From Cymbomonas tetramitiformis (lineage: Eukaryota > Chlorophyta > Pyramimonadophyceae > Pyramimonadales > Pyramimonadaceae), in NCBI GenBank assembly GCA_001247695.2, contig LGRX02027144.1, positions 1-64,000 on the forward strand: a stretch of 64,000 nucleotides of DNA, read 5' to 3'. A program made the translations under genes and the position numbers. Positions within the stretch are counted from its first letter, which is position 1. The number at the start of each line of letters is the position of its first letter. Below the pieces are notes generated by a model. The model searched no databases and had not been told where the DNA came from. It saw only the letters and a list, made by a program, of their open reading frames with translations. Shown here in pieces: positions 10,977 to 21,813 of this stretch.

Positions 10977-11255
10977 GAATGAAAGGTGGTGACACTGTTA
11001 TACATTATTTGTATTAGCGAAATCGTGCACGCTCCTCGCTGCAGAATGAAAGTTGGTGACACTGTTATACATTATTCGTATTAGCGAAATCGTGCACGCT
11101 CCTCGCTGCAGAATGAAAGTTGGTGACACTGCCATGCATTAATTGTATGAGCGAAATCTGCAAAGCTCAAACCTCCGAGTCAGAACGTCAGACTCCGCTC
11201 ACTCTGAGCTCGTCCGTGCACGCTCCTCGCCGCAGAATGAAAGTTGGTGACACTG
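10977..11255 (+). repeat. 67 bp tandem repeat, about 3.5 copies
   Basis: Units containing GAATGAAAGTTGGTGACACT, GTATTAGCGAAATCGTGCAC and GCTCCTCGCTGCA start near 10978, 11044 and 11111. A fourth partial copy lies at about 11215-11255 after a 40 bp divergent segment. Confidence 0.85.
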
Positions 11256-11395
11256 TTATACTCCCTCTCATCGAAGTCGAGATCTCGACGTGATGCTGGC
11301 TTTGTGTCAGGTGTCACTGAGAGTAAACGTGGTGCCAGTATTTGGAATACATTCTTGTTCTTGGCGTTCTCGTTTATAGTGGCGCCACGGTGGAT

Positions 11396-11433
11396 TTTGG
11401 ACCAATCAAATAAAGTGATTTGATTGGTCCAAA
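11396..11433. other. Perfect 16 bp palindromic hairpin containing CCAAT
   Basis: TTTGGACCAATCAAAT (11396-11411) and ATTTGATTGGTCCAAA (11418-11433) are exact reverse complements around AAAGTG. Each arm holds a CCAAT box. It could act in DNA as a two-sided CCAAT site or in RNA as a hairpin. Confidence 0.6.
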
Positions 11434-12088
11434 ATGATATTTTTTTTGCACATCTCTTTCTGGGCCCATATGTAATATCACCATGTTTTTTTTTTCCCCT
11501 TCTCAATTTGACAATCGGAAACCTCCAAAACCCCGAAGTTTTTGCAGAAATGGCCTTCGCACAAACGCTATCTTGATTTGATTGTCAAAATCAAGTATCG
11601 AATTGAATCATTCTCTGGGTTAAAACCTACAATAGTATCAGGTTGAACTTTCAAAACCTACATTAGTATTAGGTCAGAGTGTCAAAACGACCTATAAAAT
11701 CAGATACAGCAATCAACCAATTACTCTGTCACTGATTGCAATTGACCAAACCGATACGGAGCGTTCCTTTCAATGAAATGAATAATCATGTGGACAATAA
11801 TATGAGCAAAATGCTATTTGTTTATGGCGATTCATTTTCCATCATCATGCATCCTACTCACAGAAATATGGGGGAAATGCAACATGTTTACCAACAAAAC
11901 AACAATCACTCCTACCTACCATCAAGCATCAACACACAAACAATACAGCAAGTTCGAAGCACTCACACAGTTTGCGGTAACACGTATAATGTGCATTCAC
12001 GGATAGTTGCACACTCTTATGAGATCCTTGTGGCCACCAATACGTACGGTGGATGTTAGGAATTCTATAACACGGCATGCGATGTTGC

Positions 12089-12840
12089 TTAGCTGATGGC
12101 GAGTGTCACATTCGGCACACATCGCTCATTGACACATTCATCACACAAATCGCCATCTGGAATGAAAGTATAGCAACACTCAGCGCACACATTGCACCCT
12201 TTGGCCGGGTTACATTCTTGCTTGCACTCGGAGAGCCAACACTGCAGGCATGCCTCACCCTCAGATATCCAAGGGTGACAACACCCATCGCACACAGTGC
12301 ACGGTATTTTGCTGCCACAAGAAGGAAAGGCCGGAGGAGGAGGACTTGGTGGTGGTGGTGGACTTGGGGGAGGCGACGGGCGGGGGGCGGGGGGCTTGGG
12401 GGCGGGGGATTGGGCGGTGGTGGAGGGCTTGGTGGAGGAGATGGGTTAGGAGGAGATGGGGGATTAGGTGGGCAAGGTGGGCTTGGAGGTGGAGGTGGAC
12501 TCGGTGGTGGGCTAGGTGGCGGAGGAGGGCAAAGAGCTTGTACACACATTGTGCAATTTTGACTCGGCCCAATATATTTTTGGCAACATGCATCACACAC
12601 GGTGCATCCAATTTTAGGATTACAAACGGGCAATGGTGGCGGTGACGGTGGCGGTGGTGATGAACAGTCAACGCCCACACCCGTTCCATTATGTTGAAAT
12701 ATGGACGGAGACAATCCATGCGGAATTGGCCCACATAAGGCAGTATTATCCGACACATTCCTGCAATCCACATTCATTCCACACCTCGTGTCCACATTCC
12801 TCAACGCACAACCGCATGTAAAAGGTTGGATCACCGCATT
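12089..12840 (-). CDS. Terminal exon of the LRR gene: Cys-rich modules and Ser-Pro linker
   Basis: Reading leftward, a Cys-rich segment (TCGCALRNVDTRCG...) leads to module CTVCDACC-x14-CTMC-x4-C, then a long (S)PPPP linker, then a second module CTVCDGCC...CLQC and a third CNVCAECC...CDEC, ending at TAA 12091-12089. The modules share the pattern CxVCxxCC...CxxC. The linker resembles hydroxyproline-rich glycoproteins of green-algal walls. The upstream and downstream modules are in different frames, joined at C-runs near 12370-12395; one extra base restores a single frame. Either a consensus error or a real frameshift that would lose the last two modules is possible. Confidence 0.7.
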
Positions 12841-15800
12841 CTCTCACTTAAAGTTGTAATGCTAAGCTTCTAACTTTGTATATGCATACTAAGCCCAAAC
12901 ATGACATACATTTTGGACTGGTGTCAATATGTAAGGTGTGAAGACTACGTACTTCAAGTCCATCAAAAGCAGGGACATCATAATCCCTCAGAACAGATCC
13001 ATATGGCCCATCATGAAGCAAAAGTCGGATATGCATAAGCAAACAAGCGGCACACATGGGTGCCGCATCTCCCCAAGGGTACTCACAAGTTAAAAAGGGA
13101 GGTGAGGAGGCCGAGCTCGGTGGGGAGAGGGCCAGTGATGCTGTTGTCGTTAAGTTCCCTGCCAAATGCAAGGACGGCACCCTCCCGCATACCCAATCAT
13201 CATCATGTGCCCATCACGCCGCACACCATGCAATATTCATGAGCAAAAAGCGGCGAGCCATTGGCGCATTCATTGATGCGCCCCCCCGGCTCGCCTTGCA
13301 CACACCACCGCCACACACATGCGTGCCCCATCTCCCCGAGGGTACTCACAAGCTTTGAAGGGAGGTGAGGAGGCCGAGCTCGGTGGGGAGAGGGCCGGTG
13401 ATGCTGTTGTCTGGAAGGTACCTGCCAAATGCAAGGACGGCACCCTCCCACATACCCAATCCTCATGTGCCCATCACGCCGCACACCATACGGTATCCAT
13501 GAGCAAACATGCGGCGAGCCATTGGCGCATTTATTGATACGGCGCCCGGCTCGCCTTGCACATACCACCGCCACACACATGCGTGCCCCGTCTCCCCAAG
13601 GGTACTCACAAGGAATTAATGGTGAGGAGGCCGAGCTCGGTGGGGAGAGGGCCGGTGATGCTGTTGTAATAAAGCTCCCTGCCAAATGCAAGGACGGCAC
13701 CCTCCCGCATACCCAATCATCATCATGTGCCCATCACGCCGCACACCATGCGATATCCATGAGCAAACAAGCGGCGAGCCATTGGCGCATTCATTGATGC
13801 GGCGCCCGGCTCGCCTTGCACACACCACCGCCACACACATGCGTGCCCCATCTCCCCAAGGGTACCTACAATTTAAAAAGGATGGTGAGGAGGCCGAGCT
13901 CGGTGGGGAGAGGGCCGGTGATGCTGTTGTCTGTAAGGTCCCTGCCAAATGCAAGGACGACACCCTCCCGCATACCCAATCCTCATGTGCCCATCACGCC
14001 GCACACCATGCAATATCCATGAGCAAACAAGCGGCGAGCCATTGGCGCATTCATTGATGCGGCGCCCGACTCGCCTTGCACATACCACCGCCACACACAT
14101 GCGTGCCCCATCTCACAAAGGGTACTCACAAGACAAAAAGGGAGGTGAGGAGGCCGAGCTCGGTGGGGAGAGGGCCGGTGATGCTGTTGTCGTGAAGGTC
14201 CCTGCCAAATGCAAGGACAGCACCCTCCCGCATACCCAATCATGATGTTGTGCCCATCACGCCGCACACCATGCGATATCCATGAGCAAACAAGCGGCGA
14301 GCCATTGGCGCATTCATTGATGCGGCGCCCGGCTCGCCTTGCACATACCACCGCCACACACATGCGTGCCCCGTCTCCCCGAGGGTACTCACAAAGTGTC
14401 TTGAAGGGAGGTGAGGAAGCCGAGCTCGGTGGGGAGAGGGCCGGTGATGCTGTTGTCTCGAAGGTTCCTGCCAAATGCAAGGACGGCACCCTCCCGCATA
14501 CCCAATCCTCCCTCATGTGCCATCACGCCGCGCACCATCCAATATCCATGAACAAACATACGGCGAGCCATTGGCGCATTCATTGATGCGGCCTCCCGGC
14601 TCGCCTTGCACATACCACAGCCACACACATGCGTGCCCCGTTTCCCCAAGGGTACTCACAAGTAGTCTTTAAGGGAGGTGAGGAGGCCGAGCTCGGTGGG
14701 GAGAGGGCCGATGATGCTGTTAACTGGAAGGTCCCTGCCAAATGCAAGGACGGCACCCTCCCGCATACCCAGTCCTCATCATGTGCCCATCACGCCGCAC
14801 ATAATAATACGATATCCATGAGCAAACAAGCGGCAAGCCATTGGCGCAATCATTGATGCGGGCGCCCGGCTCGTCTTTCACACACCACCGCCACACACAT
14901 GCGTGCCCCATCTCCCCAAGGGTACTCACAAGTCTTGAAGGGAGGTGAGGAGGCCGAGCTCGGTGGGGAGAGGGCCGGTGATGCTGTTGTCGATAAGGTC
15001 CCTGCCAAATGCAAGGACGGCACCCTCCCGAATACCCAATCCTCATCATGCGCCCATCACGCCGCACACCATCCAATATCCATGAGCAAACATGCGGCGA
15101 GCCATTGGCGCATTCATTGTTGCGGCGCCCGGCTTGCCTTACACATACCACCGCCACACACATGCGTGCCCCATCTCCCCAAGGGTACTCACAAGCCTTG
15201 AAGGGAGGTGAGGAGGCCGAGCTCGGTGGGGAGAGGGCCGGTGATGCTGTTGTCGTTAAGTTCCCTGCCAAATGCAAGGACGGCACCCTCACGCATACCC
15301 AATCCTCATCATGTGCCCATCACGCCGCACACCATGCGATATCCATAAGCAAACAAGCGGCAAGCCATTGGCGCATTCATTGATGCGGCCCCCCGGATCG
15401 CCTTGCACATACCAACGCCACACACATGCGTGCCCCATCTCCCCAAGGGTACTCACAAGTAGTGTTGAAGGGAGGTGAGGAGGCCGAGCTCGGTGGGGAG
15501 AGGGCCGGTGATGCTGTTGTAGTCAAGGGCCCTGCCAAATGCAAGGAAGGCACCCTCCCGCATACCCAATCATCATGTGCCCATCACGCCGCAATCCATC
15601 CAATATCCATGAGCAAACATGCAGCGAGCCATTTGCGCATTCATTGTTGCGGCGCCCGCCTTGCCTTACACATACCACCGCCACACACATGCGTGCCCCA
15701 TCTCCCCAAGGGTACTCACAAGCCTTGAAGGGAGGTGAGGAGGCCGAGCTCGGTAGGGAGAGGGCCGGTGATGCTGTTGTCGTTAAGTTCCCTGCCAAAT

Positions 15801-18253
15801 GCAAGGACGGCACCCTCCCGCATACCCAATCCTCATCATGTGCCCATCACGCCGCACACCATGCGATATCCATAAGCAAACAAGCGGCAAGCCATTGGCG
15901 CATTCATTGATGCGGCCCCCCGGATCGCCTTGCACATACCAACGCCACACACATGCGTGCCCCATCTCCCCAAGGGTACTCACAAGTAGTGTTGAAGGGA
16001 GGTGAGGAGGCCGAGCTCGGTGGGGAGAGGGCCGGTGATGCTGTTGTAGTCAAGGGCCCTGCCAAATGCAAGGAAGGCACCCTCCCGCATACCCAATCAT
16101 CATGTGCCCATCACGCCGCAATCCATCCAATATCCATGAGCAAACATGCAGCGAGCCATTTGCGCATTCATTGATGCGGCGCCCCGCTCGCCTTGCACAT
16201 ACCACCGCCACACACATGCGTGCCCCATCTCACAAAGGGTACTCACAAGACTTCAAGGGAGGTGAGGAGGCCGAGCTCGGTAGGGAGAGGGCCGGTGATG
16301 CTGTTGTCGTCGCCAATTTCCCTGCCAAAAGCAAGGACGGCACCCTCCCACATACCCAATCCTCATCACGTGCCCATCACGCCGCACACCATGCAATATT
16401 CATGTGCAAAAAGCGGCGAGCCATTGGCGCATTCATTGATGCGGCCCCCCGGTTCGCCTCGCACACACCACCGCCACACACATGCGTGCCCCATCTCCCC
16501 AAGGGTACTCACAAGTAGTGTTGAAGGGAGGTGAGGAGGCCGAGCTCGGTGGGGAGAGGGCCGGTGATGCGGTTGCCGTCAAGGGCCCTACCAAATGCAA
16601 GGACGGCACCCTCCCGCATACCCAGTCCTCATCATGTGCCCATCACGCCGCACACCATGCGATATCCATGAGCAAACATGCGGCGAGCCATTGGCGGATT
16701 CGTTGATGCGGCGCCCGGCTTACCTTGCACATACCACCGCCACACAAATGCGTGCCCCATCTCCCCAAGGGTACTCACAAAGTGTTTTGAAGGGAGGTGA
16801 GGAGGCCGAGCTCGGTGGGGAGAGGGCCGGTGATGCTGTTGTCGATAAGGTCCCTGCCAAATGCAAGGACGGCACCCTCCCACATACCCAATCCTCATGT
16901 GCCCATCACGCCGCACACCATCCGATATCCATGAGCAAACACGCAGCGAGCCATTGGCGCATTCATTGATGCGGCGCCCGGCTCGCCTTGCGCATACCAC
17001 CGCCACACAATTGCGTGCCCCATCTCCCCAAGGGTACTCACACGTTTTGAAGGGAGGTGAGGAGGCCGAGCTCGGTGGGGAGAGGGCCGGTGATGCTGTT
17101 GTCTCGAAGGTTCCTGCCAAATGCAAGGACGGCACCCTCCCGCATACCCAATCATCATCATGTGCCCATCACGCCGCACACCATGCGATATCCATGAGCA
17201 AACAGGCGGCAAGCCATTGGCGCATTCATTGATGCGGCGCCCGTATCGCCTTGCAAACACCACCGCCACACACATGCGTGCCCCATCTCCCCAAGGGTAC
17301 TCACAAGCCTTGAAGGGAGGTGAGGAGGCCGAGCTCGGTGGGGAGAGGGCCGGTGATGCTGTCGTCGTTAAGATTCCTGCCAAATGCAAGGACGACAACC
17401 TCCCGTACCCCAATCCTCATGTGCCCATCACGCCGCACGCCATCCGATATCCATGAGCAAACATGCAGCGAGCCATTGGCGCATTCATTGATGCGGCGCC
17501 CGGCTCGCCTTGCACATACCACCGCCGCACACATGCGTGCCCCATCTCCCCAAGGGTACTCACAAGCCTTGAAGGTATTTGAGGAGGCCAAGCTCGGTGG
17601 GGAGAGGGCCGGTGATGCTGTTGTCGTCAAGGGCCCTGCCAAATGCAAAGACAGCACCCTCTCGCATACCCAATCATCATCATGTGCCCATCACGCCGCA
17701 CACCATGCGATATCCATGAGCAAACAAGCGGTGAGTCATTGGCGCATTCATTGATGCGGCGCCCGGCTCGCCTTGTACATACCACCGCCACACACATGCG
17801 TGCCCCATCTCCCCAAGGGTACTCACAAGTTTTGAAGGGAGGTGAGGAGGCCGAGCTCGGTGGGGAGAGGGCCGGTGATGCTGTTGTTGTCAAGGGCCCT
17901 GCCAAATGCAAGGACGGCACCCTCCCGCATACCCAATCCTCATATGTCCATCACTGAATGTGATAGGCACACAATCATGTACGGCCCAGTTACATTTTCA
18001 TGTTTATTAGGTTCATTTATGCAACGTGGGGCTCTATACAAACATGTAGCACACTTTGATCACGGTGCAAGATTTTGTACGCCATACGTATGAGTCACGA
18101 ATGTATTAGGCGAGTGACTCACAGTCTAGTGCAAGATGGAGGAGTCAGCAAGCACTTGCGGAACTCGGATGTTTCGTTTACTCGTATGCTTGTCGCAAAA
18201 GGTACAGCTCCGAGAAGAAACATAAGCACCACCGTGGTCGTCATCCTTGCCAT
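12089..18253 (-). CDS. Secreted LRR protein gene: signal-peptide exon, 19 single-LRR exons, Cys/Pro-rich C-terminal exon
   Basis: The model has 22 exons: signal-peptide exon 18123-18253; 19 LRR exons between 17898 and 13087; a tentative 34 nt linker exon 12953-12986; and terminal exon 12089-12840. All 20 introns from the signal-peptide exon to the linker are phase 2 and GT-AG (donors GTGAGT, once GTAGGT; acceptors mostly TTTGGCAG). With one restored base in a C-run near 12383 the lengths sum to 2304 nt, about 767 aa. The protein would enter the secretory pathway, with a plant-type LRR solenoid (LxxLxLxxNSITGPLPTELG) followed by Cys-rich modules joined by a Ser-Pro linker. It has no evident membrane anchor or kinase domain. 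An extracellular recognition or wall-adhesion role is inference. The linker exon and the 12840 acceptor are the weakest parts. Confidence 0.8.
13087..17898 (-). repeat. Tandem array of 19 LRR exon + intron units (~264 bp each)
   Basis: Exons in transcription order: 17827-17898, 17564-17635, 17305-17376, 17042-17113, 16779-16853, 16513-16587, 16247-16321, 15984-16058, 15720-15791, 15457-15531, 15193-15264, 14930-15001, 14660-14734, 14393-14467, 14130-14201, 13870-13941, 13610-13678, 13350-13421, 13087-13158. One is 69 nt, eleven are 72 nt and seven are 75 nt, so all preserve the frame. Introns are about 190-200 nt and nearly the same sequence throughout (TGCGTGCCCCATCTCCCC, GGCACCCTCCCGCATACCCA on the plus strand). 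A partial unit continues to about 17955, inside the intron after the signal-peptide exon. Confidence 0.92.
18123..18253 (-). CDS. Exon 1 of the LRR gene: signal peptide
   Basis: ATG at 18253-18251 begins MARMTTTVVLMFLLGAVPFA: a short basic start, a hydrophobic core and a likely cleavage site near ATS-I. About 20 further residues contain two Cys (CLLTPPSC), like a short N-cap. The exon is 43 codons plus 2 nt and ends at a GTGAGT donor in phase 2, exactly matching the phase of every LRR exon. A second in-frame ATG (fourth codon) is also possible. No plainly recognisable promoter was found in the 300 bp upstream. Confidence 0.75.
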
Positions 18254-21052
18254 CAAGTTGATCACTGTAGACAGGGGCCATTGTCACATAACCGTTAATA
18301 TTGCCTTAGGAGTAAGCAGCTTGTGCATCAACTTTGTTTGCCTTTGAGCTGCTTTATATGAAGAGCATTTCGAAATTAGATAGAAAGATAGAAAGAGCAT
18401 TTATGAAAAACCCATGGCGTGCATCAACGAGACTCAACACAGGACCATCTAGCCTTGAGGCGGATACACTGAGCAGCATTGCCAACTCATACTATCTAGG
18501 GAAAAGGGTACATCCTGCATGGCTAGTTGCATTGGCCGCCATACGGGTTGGCCTGACTGTGGCACCTCAGGCAGGGTGCATTATACTTCCAGAGGGAGTT
18601 CATTTCACACGATGCATAGCACCATCGAAACGGAGCTGCTGGCTGCAGCAGTAGGTGTTGCCAGAAAACTGCTTGACGGGGGGGCTGATTTCAGCTTCTG
18701 TTGGCAATAAGGGCCTGCTCCCATCTTACAGCGTTCAGGGATATGAAGGTAGCCTTCGACCTTTTCTACGCTATCGGTCACATCAACGGAGCCTTAAAAC
18801 ATATGTCTTCCTCAAGAACAGTGCCCTGCTCGGACTGACCTCCCCGGAATGAATAAAAAGTTGAATGTTTTAATCGCAATAGATTCTTTGTGACAGTCTG
18901 AAGTCTTGACCGTCGCAACAGAGCGACACGACATCTATGGCTCCCTGCAACTGTGGCTCCCTGAATATCTAATGGATACCGCAATACAAAAGACCATGAA
19001 CGCAGAATCATGGCCACTCAGCTCCGTTCCTTCCACTTTCTCACTATGTGGAGAACGGTGCATATATTTCTATTCCGGTGAAATAGGAATATGCCTCTCA
19101 CAGTGGCTTATCACGTTCTGGTTCACGAGCAAGGTAAAAAGCAAGTGAAAAAAGGAGCTAGGCCAAACCAAGGTTCACAACACCTCTACTTAGCTTTCCC
19201 CAGCGGCCTCAACCCGCCTTCTAAGGAGCTTGTAAAAGAAAGCCCGACAGTGAGGCTGGCACAATCTTATATATGACAGCGGCGACTGAGTTTAGAGACC
19301 ATGCTCACTATGCGCCTCAGGTTCCGAGACATGAACCTATGCAAAGCGAACAAGTACATCTGCTCAAGAAGGAAAAGCTGCAACGAGGACAGAAAACAAG
19401 GTGCCACATGACGAGATGCAAAGGACTGCAAGATATGTCAAATTGTTGTCACAGTGCTGCCTTTCATTTTCACACAATGGCTCATAAACAGAGCACAGCG
19501 CAAAGGTGCAAGCATACTCCAACACAAAAAAAACACAATCATAAGGCACATCTGCCAGTACACATTCTTTCATCGTAAGAGGTTCAAGCAAAAGAAAAAT
19601 AGGCATGCTCCTGCTGTTCCGTATCACGTTCTAGTCCAATCAGCTGCCAAAAACACTGAGTAAAGTCGTGGATACTAGGAGCTAGGCGAAATCTGGAAGC
19701 TGCGTGCCACATACGCTTAGGTTTTGTTCCGCAGTGGCCTCCGAAATGCTGGATAGATGAAACATCTTACGCACAAACATCTTCTGTCGGTGCTCAAGCC
19801 TAGGCAAGCCAAAAGATGTTCAAACAGTTGAAAACTCCGCAGTCCCTGGCAAATGTTGGCAAGAATGACGTTTGCGCAAGGCAGCATACTTCGGTGGCTT
19901 ACTCACCGATTGAGTGATTATGTGAATGGACTTGAGGACGGTCTTTGTCACTGAGCTAGGGCGACCTCGAATTGAGAGTCTTACAGTGCCTCGACCCGCC
20001 CACCACCCGGCCGCAAAGTCCTGACACTGTCAGCACGATCAATGAAGAAGGGCGCTATATAAATTCTCGGCCAAAAATACAGTCTCAGAGGGCGATAAAA
20101 AGAAAATATCTGGCTCTGACCAAAATATACGGAGGTTGTGACGCCAGCAGTCCGATCTCGTCCTACTCGAGACACGGCCCCTCTACTTTCCCTAAGATAC
20201 GGTTCCTTCGTCCAAGGGGCATGGCTTCCGCTTTCCGAGGTGATCACACCAGGGCTTATGCAACCAAGGCTAAGGGAGAGAAATTGCACATTTAAAGGGA
20301 AACTAGTCGAGTGGAACGGTGACAGCTTTGTGAGGATAAGATGGGGAGCGGAGCACTCAACTTAGACTTCCAGGGCCCTGAGTCTCTCACCAGCGTTATA
20401 CAGTTGAACACTTCTCCAAAGTACACGGGGGAAGAATCCAGCAAGACTGCAATAATCTACTTACAACTGGGATAGGATGTCGAGCGTCCTTTCCAGTTCT
20501 CCCCAGGAGCAAAGTTTCACGCCGCGGGGAAAGAGGGTGAAACACTCGTCGGGGCGGGAAACCGCACGGAACTTGAAAAGAAAGGGACCAAGCTGTTAAA
20601 TGTTACTCACGTACTAGGCGGATCGATCTCAAAAAGAGATCTCCACTAGGCCATCTGACCGTAGGATCATGTGCGCGACAGTGTTTCGCTTTTTGCATCC
20701 CAACATGCCATGCCATAACGCGAGGGTGGCGTCGCGGTAAATGTACGCGACTGCGGTGGCACTGTCATCGTTAGCGTCTGGCATCCGTGAGATCGAAAGT
20801 TTGTCCGTGTCGCCCGTTGGGATTCGCGCTTTGCTGCTGCTGCTGCTGATTAAGTAAGGTAATTTGGTCCGGTTCCAAATCATAAGGAGCAGAGGTATAG
20901 GAGCCCGGCACAAGGCAGTTGAAGTTCTCCAAGCCGTTGCTGCAATGAGACTGATGAGACTGATGATGACGCGTAGTATCGAAGTTTCAAGGTTCCAGGG
21001 CTAGGTTGTGGGAAACGGGTCAGCTATATGTCCATTTAGAGGTAATAACTTT
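18254..21052. other. Interval with no supported gene
   Basis: Both strands show only short ORFs without recognisable domains or linked splice sites. The longest hydrophobic stretch (about 18500-18650, plus) has no signal of being a gene. A CTG run lies near 20834. A TATATAAA at about 20054 has no convincing gene downstream. Confidence 0.5.
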
Positions 21053-21319
21053 ATAGACGAGATAGTTTGAAAAAACTTGCCCACATACGCGACCCCCTAC
21101 CGACTTGGTCCGGCCGACGCGGTGGGGGGGACTACCGACCCGAGGTGGCGTGGGGGGAACTACCCACTTGGCGCCGCCACGACAAGTCCCCCCACCCAAG
21201 TCCCCCCCACCCTGAAGCGTCAGGCGGAACCTACCCTCGGAACTTGAAGATATCAAATTTATAAAAAAGTTTATAGTAAAATAATTACAAATTTTGAAAT
21301 TTTTTTCAACCGGGATCTA

Positions 21320-21570
21320 TCACGGGGAAGCCGATTCCCCCCCCACTGTATGGGGGGCCTGCTTCTCCTTTGCGTCACCCCTCACTGTGTGTGGCATGTG
21401 TCACACGTGACCGTGTCTCCGTCACTTTAGCCTGCTCTAGTTAGACAGTCAGTCCGTATGTCTTCCCAGTTTATGCTATTCCGTTTCCGAGCACCCGGCA
21501 CTGTGTTTTCTGTGACATATCGTGCATATATATATCTTATATATATACCCTCAGTTCTCCCTTTCTGTCA
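21320..21570 (+). repeat. 5' LTR of element 1
   Basis: 251 bp from TCACGGGG to TCTGTCA. It lacks the usual TG start, but the ATCTA duplication and the 3' LTR fix this boundary. A TATATATATCTTATATATATA stretch about 45 bp before its end may serve as a promoter. Confidence 0.85.
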
Positions 21571-21813
21571 GGTTATCGACCCACTTCACGCTAAGTGGTG
21601 TTTCGGTGGGCATCAACTCGCTTTGGTTTTTTGCCAATTCTAGAGTTCCCTGAAAAGTCCCTTGCGGTTACGGCGCCATTCACCGCAACCAAATTTCCTT
21701 GAATCAACACGTGGGCTCCCTACCGTCAGCGAGAAAGGTTTCCTACGTTTTCCCTGGGCCAGAATTCCCTGTTTCCCTCTTATTCCTTCACCCTGGCCAC
21801 TTATTTCCTTCCA

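Larger units (their letters stand above)
9621..12088. other. Non-coding interval with several small repeats and hairpins
   Basis: No gene is supported. It contains a spaced 14 bp inverted repeat (ATTCGAAAACATAG near 10208 and CTATGTTTTCGAAT near 10274), telomere-like motifs, a 67 bp tandem repeat and a CCAAT hairpin, listed separately. 11500-12088 is AT-rich and probably forms the 3' flank of the minus-strand LRR gene. Confidence 0.6.

Noticed and set aside
13203..17760. Long minus- and plus-strand ORFs running through several LRR units (e.g. 125-190 codons)
   Set aside because: They cross clear splice sites, repeat the same intron-derived peptide, and are in frames that do not encode LRRs. 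They are open only because the repeat unit happens to lack stops in those frames.
13087..17898. CRISPR-like array
   Set aside because: The repeats and spacers are both near-identical and encode a protein motif with splice sites; unit length and content do not fit CRISPR.
18334..18654. Possible gene in the plus strand
   Set aside because: No recognisable motif, no splice partners and mixed composition; treated as chance ORF.
20040..20365. TATATAAA-linked overlapping ORFs on both strands
   Set aside because: Equal-length ORFs on opposite strands without domains; no evidence to choose either.
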